Source: Halococcus qingdaonensis (GTDB lineage: Archaea > Halobacteriota > Halobacteria > Halobacteriales > Halococcaceae). From it: 64,000 nt of DNA. The notes beneath the pieces are model-generated. The model was not told the DNA's origin, searched no databases, and was given only the letters and a program-made list of their open reading frames with translations. The DNA is taken from contig NZ_CP101943.1 in the NCBI RefSeq assembly GCF_024508235.1, positions 496,001 to 560,000 of the forward strand. Reading direction: 5' to 3'. Below are positions 43,626-53,693 of this stretch, piece after piece; positions within the stretch are counted from its first letter, which is position 1; each line of letters starts with the position of its first letter. The translations under genes were made by a program, and so were the position numbers.

Positions 43626-44651
43626 CTACTCGTACTTCTCGGGGTAGGCTGTCGCCAGCCGGTCGGCATCGATCCGCGCGCGAACGGGATCGATGACCGA
43701 CGAGACGTATCCTGCGGCGGCGTTTTTCAGGTCCTGTGGGTGGAGCTCGCCGCTCACAAAGTCGGCTTCGAGCTCATCGTAGCTCTCGTAGGTGAGATCG
43801 CCACCGTACTCGTCGGGCCGCTCGATCTCGAACGACTCGCCGCGTTCGTCCAGAATCGGGAAGACGAGGTAGTCCATGTATTCGAGCACGCCGTTGTCCT
43901 CGACCTCGCCCTGTGGGCAGTACGCGCCCTGGAGTTTCTCGGCCACGGTGTTGGCGTCGTCGGTGAGATTGACTTTCGAGGTCGCGTCGGAGGCGCTCAT
44001 CTTCCCGCCCGAAAGTCCCGCCAGCAGCGGCGCGAACACACAGACCGGGGGTTCATCGCCCCGGTCGGCGAACAGCTCACGGCTGAGCATGTAGATGCCG
44101 CGCTGGTCGATCCCCCCGTAGGCGATGTCGGCATCGAGCGCGTCGATGTCGAGGGTCTGCATCAGCGGGTAGATGAGACCGCCCAGTTTGGGGTTCTCGG
44201 ACTGGCGGACGACCTCGCTGCCGGCACGCTGTACTCGTGAGATGGTGGTGTCGGCGGCCATTCTGAGCAGTTCGAGCGAGTACTCGGCATCGAGTTCGAA
44301 CTCGCGGCCCTCGACGAACTCGATTTCCTTGGGATCGGCACCGGCCGCCGCGACCATCCCCTCGATCGCCTCGCGGTAGTAGGCCGTGCGCTCGTCGAGC
44401 AGCTCGAAGGGGCTCTTCTCGTCGTCGAGGTGGGCGTGGAGATCGGCGATCAACACTGTGACGTCGAGGTCCGCCCGGAGGAAGTCCGCGAGCTTGCGGA
44501 TCGTCGTGAAGTGGCCGATATGCATCTCGCCGGTCGGCGCGTAGCCGACGTAGATCGTCGGATCGTTCTCGAGGAGATCGTCGAGCTCCTCGTCGGTGAC
44601 GACCTCGGCGGTGTTGCGCGTCACGAGCCGTCGGCGCTCGCTGTCGTTCAT
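43626..44651 (-). CDS. tyrS: Tyrosyl-tRNA synthetase
   Basis: Class I aminoacyl-tRNA synthetase of archaeal type, 341 residues. ATP site HIGH at 44-47 (GEMHIGHF), KMSAS-like GGKMSASDA near 216, and the archaeal C-terminal part. Tyrosine recognition residues YVGYAPTG at about 34-41. Monocistronic, divergent from a zinc-ribbon gene. Confidence 0.95.
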   Translation of the reverse strand: MNDSERRRLVTRNTAEVVTDEELDDLLENDPTIYVGYAPTGEMHIGHFTTIRKLADFLRADLDVTVLIADLHAHLDDEKSPFELLDERTAYYREAIEGMVAAAGADPKEIEFVEGREFELDAEYSLELLRMAADTTISRVQRAGSEVVRQSENPKLGGLIYPLMQTLDIDALDADIAYGGIDQRGIYMLSRELFADRGDEPPVCVFAPLLAGLSGGKMSASDATSKVNLTDDANTVAEKLQGAYCPQGEVEDNGVLEYMDYLVFPILDERGESFEIERPDEYGGDLTYESYDELEADFVSGELHPQDLKNAAAGYVSSVIDPVRARIDADRLATAYPEKYE

Positions 44652-44736
44652 ACCTGTCGTGTCCTGTGCGCGCTGTTAAGCGATTCCCTTCGTCCGACGG
44701 TGAAAGACCCATTCCGCCGGAACCCCTACCGATAGC

Positions 44737-45180
44737 GTGTACACCGGCAAGACCGAGCAACCCTGCTGTCTCTGTGGCGATCCCGACACCACCACGCGCC
44801 TCGATCTGCCCCCGCGAGCCGTCCAACTGCTGAAGAACTCGGGCCCGATCGCCTGGCGCGATATCGTCGGCGAGGTGTCGATCCACTTCTGCGCGAGCGA
44901 CTGGGGGCTCGTCCGCGAGCTGGTGCTCGACATGGGTCTCAACCCGCTCTCGCGCTGCAACGCGGCCCGTGCCTCCCTCGACATCCGCGAGGATTTCGAG
45001 GCGCTGCTCAACGACGTACGCGACGAACCCGACCAGACCGATCTCGAAGCGCGCATGCAGCGAGAAAGCCGGCGGGTCATCCGGGAGTTCGACGAGGACG
45101 AACTGAGCGAGCAGCGCGATCTCGTGGAGGCGAAGATTCGGCTCTGGAGCTTCGAGGAGCTGGGCGTCGCGGCGGTTTGA
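44737..45180 (+). CDS. Conserved haloarchaeal zinc-ribbon-like protein
   Basis: A 147-residue protein of unknown function starting with a GTG. CCLCG at 10-14 and a later Cys (IHFCASDW) form a possible zinc site. The middle is alpha-helical with acidic C-terminus. I do not recognise a family with known function. Directly followed (next base) by the convergent Mrp gene. Confidence 0.65.
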   Translation: MYTGKTEQPCCLCGDPDTTTRLDLPPRAVQLLKNSGPIAWRDIVGEVSIHFCASDWGLVRELVLDMGLNPLSRCNAARASLDIREDFEALLNDVRDEPDQTDLEARMQRESRRVIREFDEDELSEQRDLVEAKIRLWSFEELGVAAV

Positions 45181-46200
45181 CTACTCGCGCCGCCGGTTGC
45201 GGTGGACGATGCCGACGTTGTTCGCCGTGTTCTCGGTGAATTCACGGAGTGCGTCGGCAGTGTCGCCATCGCCGAGGACGAGCGGTGCGCCATCCTCGCC
45301 TTCGCGCACGCGCGGATCGAGCGGGATCTCGCCCAAAAACGGCATGTCGACGTCGGCGGCGAACTCGCGACCACCACCCCGTCCGAAGAGGTCGTGTTCG
45401 CTGCCGCAGTCCGGGCAGACGAACCCGCTCATGTTCTCGACGATTCCGAGGACCGGAGTTTCGTGCTTGCCGAACATCTCCAATCCTTTCCTGGCGTCGT
45501 CGACGGCGACCTCCTGAGGCGTGGTGACGATGACGGCACCGGCGATGGGCACGCTCTGGAGGAGGGTGAGCTGCGTGTCGCCAGTGCCGGGCGGGAGGTC
45601 GACGACCATGTAGTCGAGCGCGCCCCATTCGACGTCCTCGAACAGCTGGGTGAGAACCTTGTGAACCATCGGGCCGCGCCAGATGACGGGATCGTCTTCG
45701 CCCACGAGGAAGTCCATACTCATCAGCTTCATCCCGTACTTTTCGGGCGGGATGAGCTGCTCCTCGGCGGTGGCCTTCGGGCGTTCGTCCGAGCCGACCA
45801 TTCGCGGGACGTTCGGGCCGTAGATGTCGGCGTCGAACAAGCCGACGCGCGCGCCGAGTTGGGAGAGGCCGGCAGCGAGGTTCACGGCGACGGTGGATTT
45901 GCCGACACCGCCCTTCCCGCTGGCGACGGCGATGACGTTCTTCACGCCCGGCAGCACCTCCTCCTCGCGTTCGATATCTGCGGTGAGTTCGCTCTCGATC
46001 CCCTCCGCATCGAGTACCTTGCGCACGCGGGCGGCGATGGCGCTCTCGGTGGGCGAGTAGGGCGCGCCGAGCGCGAGCGAGATGTGAGCGATGTCGTCCT
46101 CGATACGGACGTCGTTGACGAGGTTTCCCGAGACGATATCCGTGCCGAGATCGGGATCCTCGACCTCGCGAAGCAGCGAGCGCACGTCGGATTCGTTCAT
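45181..46200 (-). CDS. apbC: Mrp/NBP35-family Fe-S cluster carrier ATPase
   Basis: A 339-residue P-loop protein that transfers iron-sulfur clusters. Domains: N-terminal MIP18/DUF59 (about 1-80, EDPDLGTDIVSGNLV), then the deviant Walker A SGKGGVGKST at 94-103, DADIYGPNVP, and the late cluster-binding CPDCG near 275. Start at 46200 is preceded by CCTTATCGC at about 26 nt. Divergent from the tRNA-Ser/S13 operon. Confidence 0.9.
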   Translation of the reverse strand: MNESDVRSLLREVEDPDLGTDIVSGNLVNDVRIEDDIAHISLALGAPYSPTESAIAARVRKVLDAEGIESELTADIEREEEVLPGVKNVIAVASGKGGVGKSTVAVNLAAGLSQLGARVGLFDADIYGPNVPRMVGSDERPKATAEEQLIPPEKYGMKLMSMDFLVGEDDPVIWRGPMVHKVLTQLFEDVEWGALDYMVVDLPPGTGDTQLTLLQSVPIAGAVIVTTPQEVAVDDARKGLEMFGKHETPVLGIVENMSGFVCPDCGSEHDLFGRGGGREFAADVDMPFLGEIPLDPRVREGEDGAPLVLGDGDTADALREFTENTANNVGIVHRNRRRE

Positions 46201-46357
46201 GCTGAATCCTGCCCTGCGCGAGCGATAAGGATTGGGACCCGTCGAGAGCCGACCTGGGGGCGGTCCGTTGTTCTTAAATACCCGCGTCGGGATAGAGTGC
46301 ATACGACGTACTGTAGGGGGATCGCCCCCGAGTCCGGGAGGGCGAAACTACGAACGG

Positions 46358-46442
46358 GTCGTGGTAGCCAAGTCTGGCCCAAGGCGCAGGGTTGCTAACT
46401 CTGTGGCGCACAGCCTCCGGGGTTCGAATCCCCGCCACGACG
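46358..46442 (+). tRNA. tRNA-Ser(GCU)
   Basis: An 85-nt tRNA: acceptor stem GTCGTGG/CCACGAC, anticodon loop TTGCTAA giving anticodon GCT (AGC/AGU serine), the long variable arm TGTGGCGCACAG expected for serine tRNA, T arm CGGGG-TTCGAAT-CCCCG. It precedes rps13 by 16 bp. A CTTAAATA box at about 46272 may drive both. Confidence 0.95.
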
Positions 46443-46458
46443 CTCGAATCACCCCACC

Positions 46459-46974
46459 ATGAGTGCAGAAGACCCAGACACACAGGCCGAGGACGAAGAG
46501 GAGGACATCCGCTACTTCGTCCGCATCGGCCAAACCGACCTCGACGGGACGAAAAGCGTCGAGCGCGCGCTAACCGGCATGAACGGCGTCGGCCGGCGCA
46601 CCGCTCGCATCATCGCCGAACAGGCAGAGATCGACCGCACGGCGACCCTCGGTCGTCTCGACGACGACGATGTCGAATCGATCGTCGAGCACGTCGAAGG
46701 GTTCGCATCGGACGTGCCGGCGTGGCTCACCAACCGCCCGAACGACTACTTCACGGGCGAGTCGAGCCACGAGGTCGGCAACGACCTCTCGCTGACGCGT
46801 CAGCAGGACATCAACCGCATGCAGATGATCAGCTCTTACAAAGGTGTGCGTCACGAGCGCGGCCAGAAGGTCCGCGGTCAGCGCACCAAATCCACCGGCC
46901 GCTCGGAGGGTACCATCGGCGTGAACGTCGAAGCGCTTCAAGAAGAGATGGAAGAGGAGGCGGAGGGCGAGTAG
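46459..46974 (+). CDS. rps13: 30S ribosomal protein S13
   Basis: uS13, 171 residues. Starts MSAEDPDTQ (acidic extension), then [30 protein letters not shown] and the C-terminal [17 protein letters not shown]. First protein gene of the S13-S4-S11-RpoD operon, downstream of tRNA-Ser, as in other haloarchaea. Confidence 0.97.
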   Translation: MSAEDPDTQAEDEEEDIRYFVRIGQTDLDGTKSVERALTGMNGVGRRTARIIAEQAEIDRTATLGRLDDDDVESIVEHVEGFASDVPAWLTNRPNDYFTGESSHEVGNDLSLTRQQDINRMQMISSYKGVRHERGQKVRGQRTKSTGRSEGTIGVNVEALQEEMEEEAEGE

Positions 46975-46975
46975 A

Positions 46976-47503
46976 ATGGCCCTCGGCTCCAACACCAAAG
47001 GCTACGAGACGCCGAACCACCCCTTCCAGGGCGAGCGCATCGCCGAGGAGTCGAACCTCATCGGCCGCTACGGCCTGGCGAACAAGGAGGAACTCTGGCG
47101 CGCCCAGTCCGAACTTCGTGGTTTCCGCCAGGAGGCACGACGACTGCTCGGTGACGCCCAAGGCGACGCCGAGACGGCCGAGCGCGAGGGCGAGGCGTTC
47201 CTCGACCGGCTCCGACGGCTCGGCATCCTCTCGGAAAACGACAGCATCGACGACGTGCTGAGTCTCGAGGTCACCGACGTACTCGAACGCCGCCTGCAGA
47301 CGGTGGTCTACCGGGAAGGACTGGCGAACACGCCCAAACAGGCCCGTCAGTTCGTTTCTCACGGCCACATCGTCGTCGACGACGCGCGGGTGACGGCACC
47401 CTCGCGGAAGGTTGCCATCGCCGAGGAGGACAGCGTGGCCTTCGACGAGACGAGCTCGCTCGCGGACGAACTGCATCCCGAACGCGCGGAGGGCCAGGAA
47501 TGA
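46976..47503 (+). CDS. rps4: 30S ribosomal protein S4
   Basis: uS4, 175 residues, with S4 RNA-binding domain ([30 protein letters not shown]). Starts one base after rps13 stop and overlaps rps11 by four bases. Confidence 0.97.
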   Translation: MALGSNTKGYETPNHPFQGERIAEESNLIGRYGLANKEELWRAQSELRGFRQEARRLLGDAQGDAETAEREGEAFLDRLRRLGILSENDSIDDVLSLEVTDVLERRLQTVVYREGLANTPKQARQFVSHGHIVVDDARVTAPSRKVAIAEEDSVAFDETSSLADELHPERAEGQE

Positions 47504-47895
47504 GCGCCGAAAACGAGACCGAGGACCGCTGGGCGGTCGCCCACGTCTTCGCGTCGTTCAACAACACCATCATCTCCGTCACGGACCAGACCGGTGCCGA
47601 GACGCTCGCCAAATCGAGCGGCGGCACGGTCGTCAAGCAGAACCGTGACGAGGCGTCGCCGTACGCGGCGATGCAGATGGCCGAGACCGTCGCCGAGGAG
47701 GTGCTCGCCCAGGGTATCGAGGGCGTCCACGTCAAGCTCCGCGGTCCCGGTGGCAACCTCCAGCAGAGTCCGGGGCCGGGCGCACAGGCGACCATCCGAG
47801 CGCTCGCGCGCGCCGGTCTCGAGATCGGCCGTATCGAGGATGTCACACCGATCCCGCACGACGGGACACGCGCCCCCAAATCGAGCGGGTTCTGA
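47500..47895 (+). CDS. rps11: 30S ribosomal protein S11
   Basis: uS11, 131 residues, with [18 protein letters not shown] and [18 protein letters not shown] overlaps the rps4 stop by four bases. C-terminus [15 protein letters not shown]. Confidence 0.97.
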   Translation: MSAENETEDRWAVAHVFASFNNTIISVTDQTGAETLAKSSGGTVVKQNRDEASPYAAMQMAETVAEEVLAQGIEGVHVKLRGPGGNLQQSPGPGAQATIRALARAGLEIGRIEDVTPIPHDGTRAPKSSGF

Positions 47896-47898
47896 CCG

Positions 47899-48645
47899 AT
47901 GAGCACCGAGTACGACGTCGAGTTCGTCGATCACGACGAACGCGAAGCGCGTTTTCTCGTCCGGGGGATCACGCCCGCGTTCGCCAACGGCATCCGCCGG
48001 GCGATGATCGCGGACGTGCCGACCCTCTCGATCGACACCGTCCGGGTAGTCGAGAACTCCTCGGTGATGTTCGACGAGCAGATCGGCCATCGCCTGGGGA
48101 TGGTGCCCCTCGCCGCACCGCCCGACGAGTTCGAGATGGGCGAGAGCGTCACCCTCGGTCTCGACGTGTCGGGGCCCGACACGGCCTACTCGGGCGATCT
48201 CCAGAGCATGGACTCGATGGTCGAGCCCGCCGAGCAGAACGTTCCCATCATCGAGCTCAAGGACGACCAGCGCCTCGAAATCGAGGCCGATGCTGTTCTC
48301 GACACCGGGAAGACCCACGCCAAACACCAGGGCGGCGTCGCCGTCGGCTATCGTCATCTCCAGACCGTGGACGTCGTCGGCGACCGCGAGGAGTTCGCCG
48401 ACGAGGAGCCGAACATCCTCCGCGGCGTGATCGAGGACGACGGTGAGCTGATCCCCACCGAGGAGTTCGACAACGACCTCACCGAGCGCTATCCCGGGAA
48501 AGAACTCGACGTGCAGGACGTGCCGAACGCGTTCGTCTTCGACGTCGAGACGGACGGCTCGATGAGCGTCGAGGAGCTGGTGCTCGCGGCGGTCGATTCG
48601 CTCGACGCGCGCGCGACCGAACTCAGCGAGGCCGTCCAACTGTGA
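47899..48645 (+). CDS. rpoD: DNA-directed RNA polymerase subunit D
   Basis: Archaeal equivalent of the alpha/Rpb3 subunit, 248 residues. Dimerisation part [21 protein letters not shown] and C-terminal helix. It contains no cysteine at all, so unlike some archaeal D subunits it cannot carry an Fe-S cluster. Three bases after rps11; last gene of the operon. Confidence 0.96.
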   Translation: MSTEYDVEFVDHDEREARFLVRGITPAFANGIRRAMIADVPTLSIDTVRVVENSSVMFDEQIGHRLGMVPLAAPPDEFEMGESVTLGLDVSGPDTAYSGDLQSMDSMVEPAEQNVPIIELKDDQRLEIEADAVLDTGKTHAKHQGGVAVGYRHLQTVDVVGDREEFADEEPNILRGVIEDDGELIPTEEFDNDLTERYPGKELDVQDVPNAFVFDVETDGSMSVEELVLAAVDSLDARATELSEAVQL

Positions 48646-48771
48646 TCGATCGCCCCACGAACCAGTCGCGAGCGCGCGTGCCGACGGTCGGCGAGCCAGC
48701 GGTGGCGACGCCGAGAAGTGTGTCGGCGACCGAAACTGGTTTGTGGGGACGGGAGAAAAACGAATTCGCGT

Positions 48772-48856
48772 GCAGGGATAGCCAAGTCAGGTCAACGGCG
48801 CAGCGTTCAGGGCGCTGTCTCGTAGGAGTTCGCAGGTTCGAATCCTGCTCCCTGCA
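48772..48856 (+). tRNA. tRNA-Leu(CAG)
   Basis: An 85-nt tRNA: acceptor GCAGGGA/TCCCTGC, loop TTCAGGG gives anticodon CAG, long variable arm, T arm GCAGG-TTCGAAT-CCTGC. It lies 18 bp before rpl18e, as in the known Haloarcula tRNA-Leu/L18e operon. Confidence 0.95.
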
Positions 48857-48874
48857 TGGTTTCTCAGACAACTT

Positions 48875-49225
48875 ATGAACAAAACGAACCCGAGACTCAC
48901 GAGTCTCATCGCCGAGTTACAGTCGGCCGCCAGCGAACGGGATAGCCCCGTCTGGCAGACGGTGGCCGACCGCCTCGAAAAGCCCCGGCGGACGTACGCC
49001 GAGGTGAACCTCGGGCGGATCGAACGCTACGCGAACGAAGACGAGACAGTCGTCGTCCCCGGCAAGGTGCTGGGCAGCGGCGTGCTCGAAAAGCCCGTCA
49101 CCGTGGCGGCGGTCGACTTCTCGGGCACGGCCGAGACGAAGATCGAACAGGTCGGTGAACCGCTCACGCTCGAAGACGCGCTCGAACGGCATCCCGAGGG
49201 TGCCGACGTACGGGTGATCCGATGA
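48875..49225 (+). CDS. rpl18e: 50S ribosomal protein L18e
   Basis: eL18, 116 residues ([24 protein letters not shown], then [13 protein letters not shown]). First protein gene of the L18e-L13-S9-RpoN-RpoK-enolase-S2 operon; overlaps rpl13 by four bases. Confidence 0.96.
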   Translation: MNKTNPRLTSLIAELQSAASERDSPVWQTVADRLEKPRRTYAEVNLGRIERYANEDETVVVPGKVLGSGVLEKPVTVAAVDFSGTAETKIEQVGEPLTLEDALERHPEGADVRVIR

Positions 49226-49656
49226 GCGCCGAATTCGAGCCCGACATCGTGATCGACGCGCGCGACTGCATCCTCGGTCGCGTCGCCAGTCAGGTCGCCG
49301 AGCGCGCCCTCGACGGCGAGACGATCGCGATCGTCAACGCCGAGGAGGCCATCATCACCGGCAGCGACGACGATGTGATGGACGTCTTCGAGACGCGCGC
49401 CGAGCTCGGCTCCGACAGCGGGCCGTACTACCCGAAACGCCCGGATCGCATCATGAAACGGTCGATCCGTGGCATGCTGCCCTACAAGCGCCCGCGCGGT
49501 CGCGAGGCGTTCGAAGGGATTCGGGTCTACATCGGCGATCCCTTCGACGCCGACGCCGAGATCCTGGATGGGACGTCGTTGGATCGGCTCTCGAACATCA
49601 AGTTCGTCCAGCTCGGCGACGTCAGCGAGAACCTGGGCGCGAACGTCACGTGGTAA
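49222..49656 (+). CDS. rpl13: 50S ribosomal protein L13
   Basis: uL13, 144 residues. [23 protein letters not shown] and [23 protein letters not shown] are typical. ATG overlaps the rpl18e stop. Followed by rps9 after five bases. Confidence 0.97.
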   Translation: MSAEFEPDIVIDARDCILGRVASQVAERALDGETIAIVNAEEAIITGSDDDVMDVFETRAELGSDSGPYYPKRPDRIMKRSIRGMLPYKRPRGREAFEGIRVYIGDPFDADAEILDGTSLDRLSNIKFVQLGDVSENLGANVTW

Positions 49657-49661
49657 CTAAC

Positions 49662-50057
49662 ATGGTAACGAACACATCCGGCAAGAAGAAGACCGCCATC
49701 GCCCGCGCGACCGTCTCGGACGGCGAGGGTCGCGTGCGCGTCAACGCACAGCCCGTCGAACTCGCCGAACCGGAGCTCGCGCGGCTGAAGATGCTCGAAC
49801 CGTTCCGCATCGCCGACGAGCAGCGCGAGAACGTCGATATCTCCGTGGACGTGCGCGGCGGCGGGACGGTCGGACAGGCCGACGCGGTGCGGACGGCGAT
49901 CGCACGCGCACTGGTGCAGCACTCGAACGATGCCGAACTCCGTGACGCGTACATGGAGTTCGACCGGTCGCTGCTCGTCAACGACGTCCGCCAGTCCGAA
50001 TCCAAGAAGTGGGGCGGTCCGGGCGCACGGGCACGCTACCAGAAATCCTACCGCTGA
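49662..50057 (+). CDS. rps9: 30S ribosomal protein S9
   Basis: uS9, 131 residues, with [22 protein letters not shown] and C-terminal [14 protein letters not shown], whose last Arg reaches the decoding centre. ATG 49662 is used; an in-frame GTG four codons upstream overlaps the rpl13 stop. Confidence 0.96.
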   Translation: MVTNTSGKKKTAIARATVSDGEGRVRVNAQPVELAEPELARLKMLEPFRIADEQRENVDISVDVRGGGTVGQADAVRTAIARALVQHSNDAELRDAYMEFDRSLLVNDVRQSESKKWGGPGARARYQKSYR

Positions 50058-50073
50058 TGGGTGGTCGATAGTT

Positions 50074-50265
50074 ATGATGGTCCCGGTCCGGTGTTTCACG
50101 TGTGGTAACGTCGTCAGCGAGCACTGGGAAGCGTTCGAATCCCGCGTCGAGGATGGCGAGGATCCGGGCGAGGTCCTCGACGATCTCGGGGTGGATCGCC
50201 ACTGCTGTCGACGGATGCTCGTCTCGCACACCGACCTCGTGGACATCGTGGCTCCCTATCAGTGA
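50074..50265 (+). CDS. rpoN: DNA-directed RNA polymerase subunit N
   Basis: Rpb10 homologue, 63 residues. Zinc site CFTCG at 7-11 and HCCRRM at 43-48. The MMV start corresponds to the small frame once called OrfMMV in the Haloarcula operon. Its TGA overlaps the next ATG. Confidence 0.95.
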   Translation: MMVPVRCFTCGNVVSEHWEAFESRVEDGEDPGEVLDDLGVDRHCCRRMLVSHTDLVDIVAPYQ

Positions 50266-50450
50266 TGTCGATGGCAAGCCAACGCTACAACCGCTACGAG
50301 AAGGCACGCATCATCGGCGCGCGAGCGCTCCAGATCGCCTACGGCGCGCCCGTGCTGGTAGGGACCGACAGTACCGAACCGATCCTCATCGCGGCCGAGG
50401 AGTACGACGCCGACGTATTGCCGTTCACCGTCAAACGGGGTGAGCGATGA
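50265..50450 (+). CDS. rpoK: DNA-directed RNA polymerase subunit K
   Basis: Rpb6/omega homologue, 61 residues. [23 protein letters not shown] is the family core. ATG at 50265 overlaps the rpoN stop; a second ATG at 50271 is possible. Overlaps enolase by four bases. Confidence 0.94.
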   Translation: MSMASQRYNRYEKARIIGARALQIAYGAPVLVGTDSTEPILIAAEEYDADVLPFTVKRGER

Positions 50451-51646
50451 CGCTCGTCACCGAAATCCGGCTTCGCGAGGTGCTCGACTCGCGCGGCAAC
50501 GCGACCGTCGAGGCCGAGGTCACGACCGAATCCGGCGGGTTCGGTAGGGCAGCCGCCCCGAGCGGCGCGAGCACGGGCGCTCACGAAGCGACCTCATCGC
50601 CCGCCGGCGAGGCGATCGCCGCCGCCCGCGAGCACGCCGTTCCGCGCATCGAGGGCCAGGTCTACGCCGGCGATCAGCGTTCGATCGACGCGGCGCTGCG
50701 CGCCGCCGACGGCACTGGCGATTTCTCGACGATCGGCGCGAACAGCGCTGTTTCGATCTCGATGGCCGCCGCGAAGGCGGCCGCCGACACGCTCGGTGCG
50801 CCGCTGTACCAGCATCTCGGCGGCGCGTTCCGCGGCGACGAGCTGCCCACGCCGCTCGGCAACGTCATCGGCGGTGGCGAGCACGCGGCCGACGCGACCG
50901 ACATTCAGGAGTTCCTCGCCGTGCCGATCGGCGCGCCGAGCGCATCCGATGCGGTCTTCGCCAACGCGGCGGTCCACGAGACGGTCGGCGAGATCCTCGC
51001 CGATCGTGGCGTGCCGGCCGCGAAGGGTGACGAGGGCGCGTGGGCACCGAACATCGACGACGAGGAGGCGTTCGAGGTCGTCGCCGAAGCGACCGACAGG
51101 GTGGCCAACGAGGTCGGCTTCGCGATCAGCATGGGCCTCGACGTGGCCGCAGCTGAGATGTACGACGCCGACGAGGAGACCTATCGGTACAGCGACACCG
51201 AACGCACGCCCGACGAGCAGATCGAGTACGTCGCCGAGCTCGCCGACGAGTACGATCTCGCCTATGTCGAGGACCCGCTCGACGAGGAGGACTTCGCGGG
51301 CTTCGCCGATCTCACCGATCGGGTCGACGAGACGCTGATCTGTGGCGACGATCTGTTCGTGACGAACGTCGAGCGCCTCGAACGCGGCATCGAGGCCGAC
51401 TCGGCGAGCGCTATTCTCGTCAAGCCGAACCAGATCGGCACGCTGTCGGATGCCGTCGACGCCGTCGAACTCGCCGTCGAGAACGGTCTCACGCCGGTGA
51501 TCTCTCACCGGTCGGGCGAGACCGAGGACACGACGATCGCACACCTCGCCGTGGCGACCGCCGCCCCGTTCATCAAGACGGGCGCGGTCGCCGGCGAGCG
51601 AACAGCGAAACTGAACGAACTCATCAGAATCGAGGAAACCGCATGA
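50447..51646 (+). CDS. eno: Enolase
   Basis: Converts 2-phosphoglycerate to phosphoenolpyruvate, 399 residues. N-terminal domain [14 protein letters not shown], loop GASTGAHEA, metal ligands in [20 protein letters not shown] and [10 protein letters not shown], catalytic Lys in [11 protein letters not shown], and [17 protein letters not shown]. Overlaps rpoK and rps2 by four bases each. Confidence 0.97.
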   Translation: MTLVTEIRLREVLDSRGNATVEAEVTTESGGFGRAAAPSGASTGAHEATSSPAGEAIAAAREHAVPRIEGQVYAGDQRSIDAALRAADGTGDFSTIGANSAVSISMAAAKAAADTLGAPLYQHLGGAFRGDELPTPLGNVIGGGEHAADATDIQEFLAVPIGAPSASDAVFANAAVHETVGEILADRGVPAAKGDEGAWAPNIDDEEAFEVVAEATDRVANEVGFAISMGLDVAAAEMYDADEETYRYSDTERTPDEQIEYVAELADEYDLAYVEDPLDEEDFAGFADLTDRVDETLICGDDLFVTNVERLERGIEADSASAILVKPNQIGTLSDAVDAVELAVENGLTPVISHRSGETEDTTIAHLAVATAAPFIKTGAVAGERTAKLNELIRIEETA

Positions 51647-52404
51647 GCGACAACGAAGAGGGTCTCGAAGCGGCCGAAACGGAGATCGACGAGGAGCCGA
51701 CCGGCGAGGCCGGCGCGAATCCCGCAGAGGACCCCGACACAGACGTCAGAGACGAATCGAGCGACGACCAATCGGACACCGACACGGGTCCAACCTTCGA
51801 CGAGGACGTGATGGCCGACGAGGAGGCCGACCTCCTCATCCCCGTCGAGGACTATCTGGGTGCTGGCGTCCACATCGGCACCCAGCAGAAGACCCAGGAC
51901 ATGGAGCGGTTCATCCACCGCGTGCGCACGGATGGGCTCTACGTCCTCGACGTAGGGCGCACCGACGAGCGGGTCCGCACGGCGGCCGATTTCCTTGCGA
52001 ACTACGACGCCGAGAACGTGCTCGTGGCCTCCTCGCGTCAGTACGGTCGGTTCCCGGCCGAGAAGTTCGCCGACGCGATCGGCGCGCGTGCCCGGACCGG
52101 ACGGTTCATTCCGGGGACGCTGACCAACCCGGACTACGACGGCTACATCGAACCCGACGTACTCGTCGTGACCGACCCGATCGGCGACTCGCAGGCTGTC
52201 ACGGAGGCCGTCACCGTCGGTATTCCGGTGATCGCGATGTGTGACTCGAACAACTCCGTGAGCAACGTCGATCTCGTCGTGCCGACGAACAACAAGGGGC
52301 GACGGGCGCTGTCGGTCGTCTACTGGCTGCTCGCCAACGAAACCGTCGACCGCACCGGTGGCGAGCCGGGCTACGCGCTCGATGACTTCGAGGAAGGCAT
52401 CTAA
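51643..52404 (+). CDS. rps2: 30S ribosomal protein S2
   Basis: uS2, 253 residues with an unusually long acidic N-terminal extension of about 65 residues before [21 protein letters not shown]. Core segments [15 protein letters not shown] and [10 protein letters not shown] follow. Last gene of the operon before an insert of three minus-strand genes. Confidence 0.96.
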   Translation: MSDNEEGLEAAETEIDEEPTGEAGANPAEDPDTDVRDESSDDQSDTDTGPTFDEDVMADEEADLLIPVEDYLGAGVHIGTQQKTQDMERFIHRVRTDGLYVLDVGRTDERVRTAADFLANYDAENVLVASSRQYGRFPAEKFADAIGARARTGRFIPGTLTNPDYDGYIEPDVLVVTDPIGDSQAVTEAVTVGIPVIAMCDSNNSVSNVDLVVPTNNKGRRALSVVYWLLANETVDRTGGEPGYALDDFEEGI

Positions 52405-52408
52405 TTCG

Positions 52409-52651
52409 TCAGCGGTTACGATCGATCCACGAACGGAACTTCTCGAAATCGTTTGCGCCACACTGCCGAGCGATGTTTCGGAGCGTGCCGGTCGCGATCT
52501 CGCCGTGTAGCGGGACCGTCACGGTTCGCACCTCGTCCGTTTCGGGGTGTTCGTAGCGGAGTTTGAGATGGCTCCCGGTTCTGTCCTGTGGATAGTAGCC
52601 GTTGTCGATGAGCACTGTGGCGACTTCTTCGCCGGTGAATCGACGCACCAT
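52409..52651 (-). CDS. hicA: HicA-type mRNA interferase toxin
   Basis: An 80-residue toxin of type II toxin-antitoxin systems with a dsRNA-binding-like fold. MVRRFTGEEVATVLIDNGYYPQDRTGSHLKLRYEHP, with the catalytic His in GSHLKLR, and TVTVPLHGEIATGTLRNIARQ are typical. It is downstream of its HicB partner (stop and start adjacent). Ends four bases after the rps2 stop, convergent, so the transcripts collide. Confidence 0.88.
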   Translation of the reverse strand: MVRRFTGEEVATVLIDNGYYPQDRTGSHLKLRYEHPETDEVRTVTVPLHGEIATGTLRNIARQCGANDFEKFRSWIDRNR

Positions 52652-52921
52652 CTATTTCTCGGTGTCGAACCAGGGTGCGTCGGGGACGGTCGGCTCGTCG
52701 GGGACCGTTTCGGGATCGATGCCCCACTCGCGGAGGTCCTCGGCGGTGATCGCTTCGCCGGCTTCGCCCGCATGGAGCGCGACCGCTTCGTCGAGGTTTT
52801 CGAGTGCCTCCTGTCTGGTGCGCCCCTGTGAGGTGACGCCGTGCTCGCCGACGTTTTCGTCCGTCGCGACCCACCAGTCATCCTCCTCCGTGAGCGTGAT
52901 CCGCCGCTGGTCGGCGCTCAT
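52652..52921 (-). CDS. hicB: HicB-type antitoxin
   Basis: An 89-residue degraded-RNase-H-fold antitoxin. ITLTEEDDWWVATDENVGEHGVTSQGRTRQEALENLDEAVALH is the HicB domain; the C-terminus is acidic with no clear DNA-binding helix-turn-helix. Promoter AGGGATAAGTAGC is 20-32 nt before the start; an inverted repeat (52954-52970) lies next to it and may be the site of autoregulation. Confidence 0.88.
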   Translation of the reverse strand: MSADQRRITLTEEDDWWVATDENVGEHGVTSQGRTRQEALENLDEAVALHAGEAGEAITAEDLREWGIDPETVPDEPTVPDAPWFDTEK

Positions 52922-52940
52922 AACTCCGCTATGGGAGATG

Positions 52941-52970
52941 GCTACTTATCCCTTCGTGTGGGGGACACGA
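52941..52970 (-). promoter_or_regulatory. hicBA promoter and inverted-repeat operator
   Basis: GATAAGTAG is a TATA-like box. Just upstream of it, TCGTGT and ACACGA (52954-52959 and 52965-52970) form a perfect 6-bp inverted repeat around five G residues. Toxin-antitoxin pairs commonly repress themselves at such a site. Confidence 0.5.
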
Positions 52971-53013
52971 GGAACACCCGTCGCCAGCGGAGCGTGGTTT
53001 CCGATCGCCTGCT

Positions 53014-53592
53014 CTACGCCTGCTCTGACTGCGGCTGCGGCACTGTGAAGTCGAATTTCAGATCGTCGGCTTCCCGACCGTCCCGAAGAAGACGCCCGAT
53101 AAATGCGGTCTTTCCCCGTGAATACGTCGTCAGATCATCGTTTTCGTGGGCTAACTCCCGTTTCAACTGTCCGTACTCTTTGCGCAACTCGGGACGTTCA
53201 CGGAGCACCTCACGGGTGACGACGCTGATCTTCCATTTGTCACCCGACGTGGCGAAAACGTGATCGTTGAACCGCTGGCCGTCGTCGAGGCGGAAAACGG
53301 GATGCCAGCTACTCGTGTTTTCGAGACGAGTGCCACCTAGCTCGACTTCGAGTATCCGTGAGATATCGGTCACCGCTCTGTCCTCGACGACGATATCGAT
53401 ATCGACGATGTTCTTCGCCGGCAGATCCGGAACTGCGGTCGAGCCGACGTGTTCGATACGTTCGACACACTCGTCGAGACCGTTGGAAAACACGATATCG
53501 TCGAGCCGCTCGCGCTCGTCCGCGAATCGCTCTCTCCATTCCCCATATCGGGATGATATCAGCTCGATAGGGTCGTCGTTTGGGTTGACCAT
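53014..53592 (-). CDS. GrpB-family nucleotidyltransferase-like protein
   Basis: A 192-residue member of the GrpB (UPF0157) family, with the nucleotidyltransferase-like core RIEHVGSTAVPDLPAKNIVDIDIVVED near 45-71. FATSGDKWKISVVTREVL and a C-terminal YSRGKTAFIGRLL follow. Function unknown. GC content is visibly lower than in neighbours, which suggests recent gain. It separates hicBA from mevalonate kinase. Confidence 0.83.
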   Translation of the reverse strand: MVNPNDDPIELISSRYGEWRERFADERERLDDIVFSNGLDECVERIEHVGSTAVPDLPAKNIVDIDIVVEDRAVTDISRILEVELGGTRLENTSSWHPVFRLDDGQRFNDHVFATSGDKWKISVVTREVLRERPELRKEYGQLKRELAHENDDLTTYSRGKTAFIGRLLRDGREADDLKFDFTVPQPQSEQA

Positions 53593-53693
53593 TATTCAGC
53601 GATATGGAGCGAGCTACTTCCGTTTTGTCCCGTCAGTTCACCACTTTCTGGGTCATGTACTGACCGATGCTGTGATCGCTGTCGTTTTGTTTC

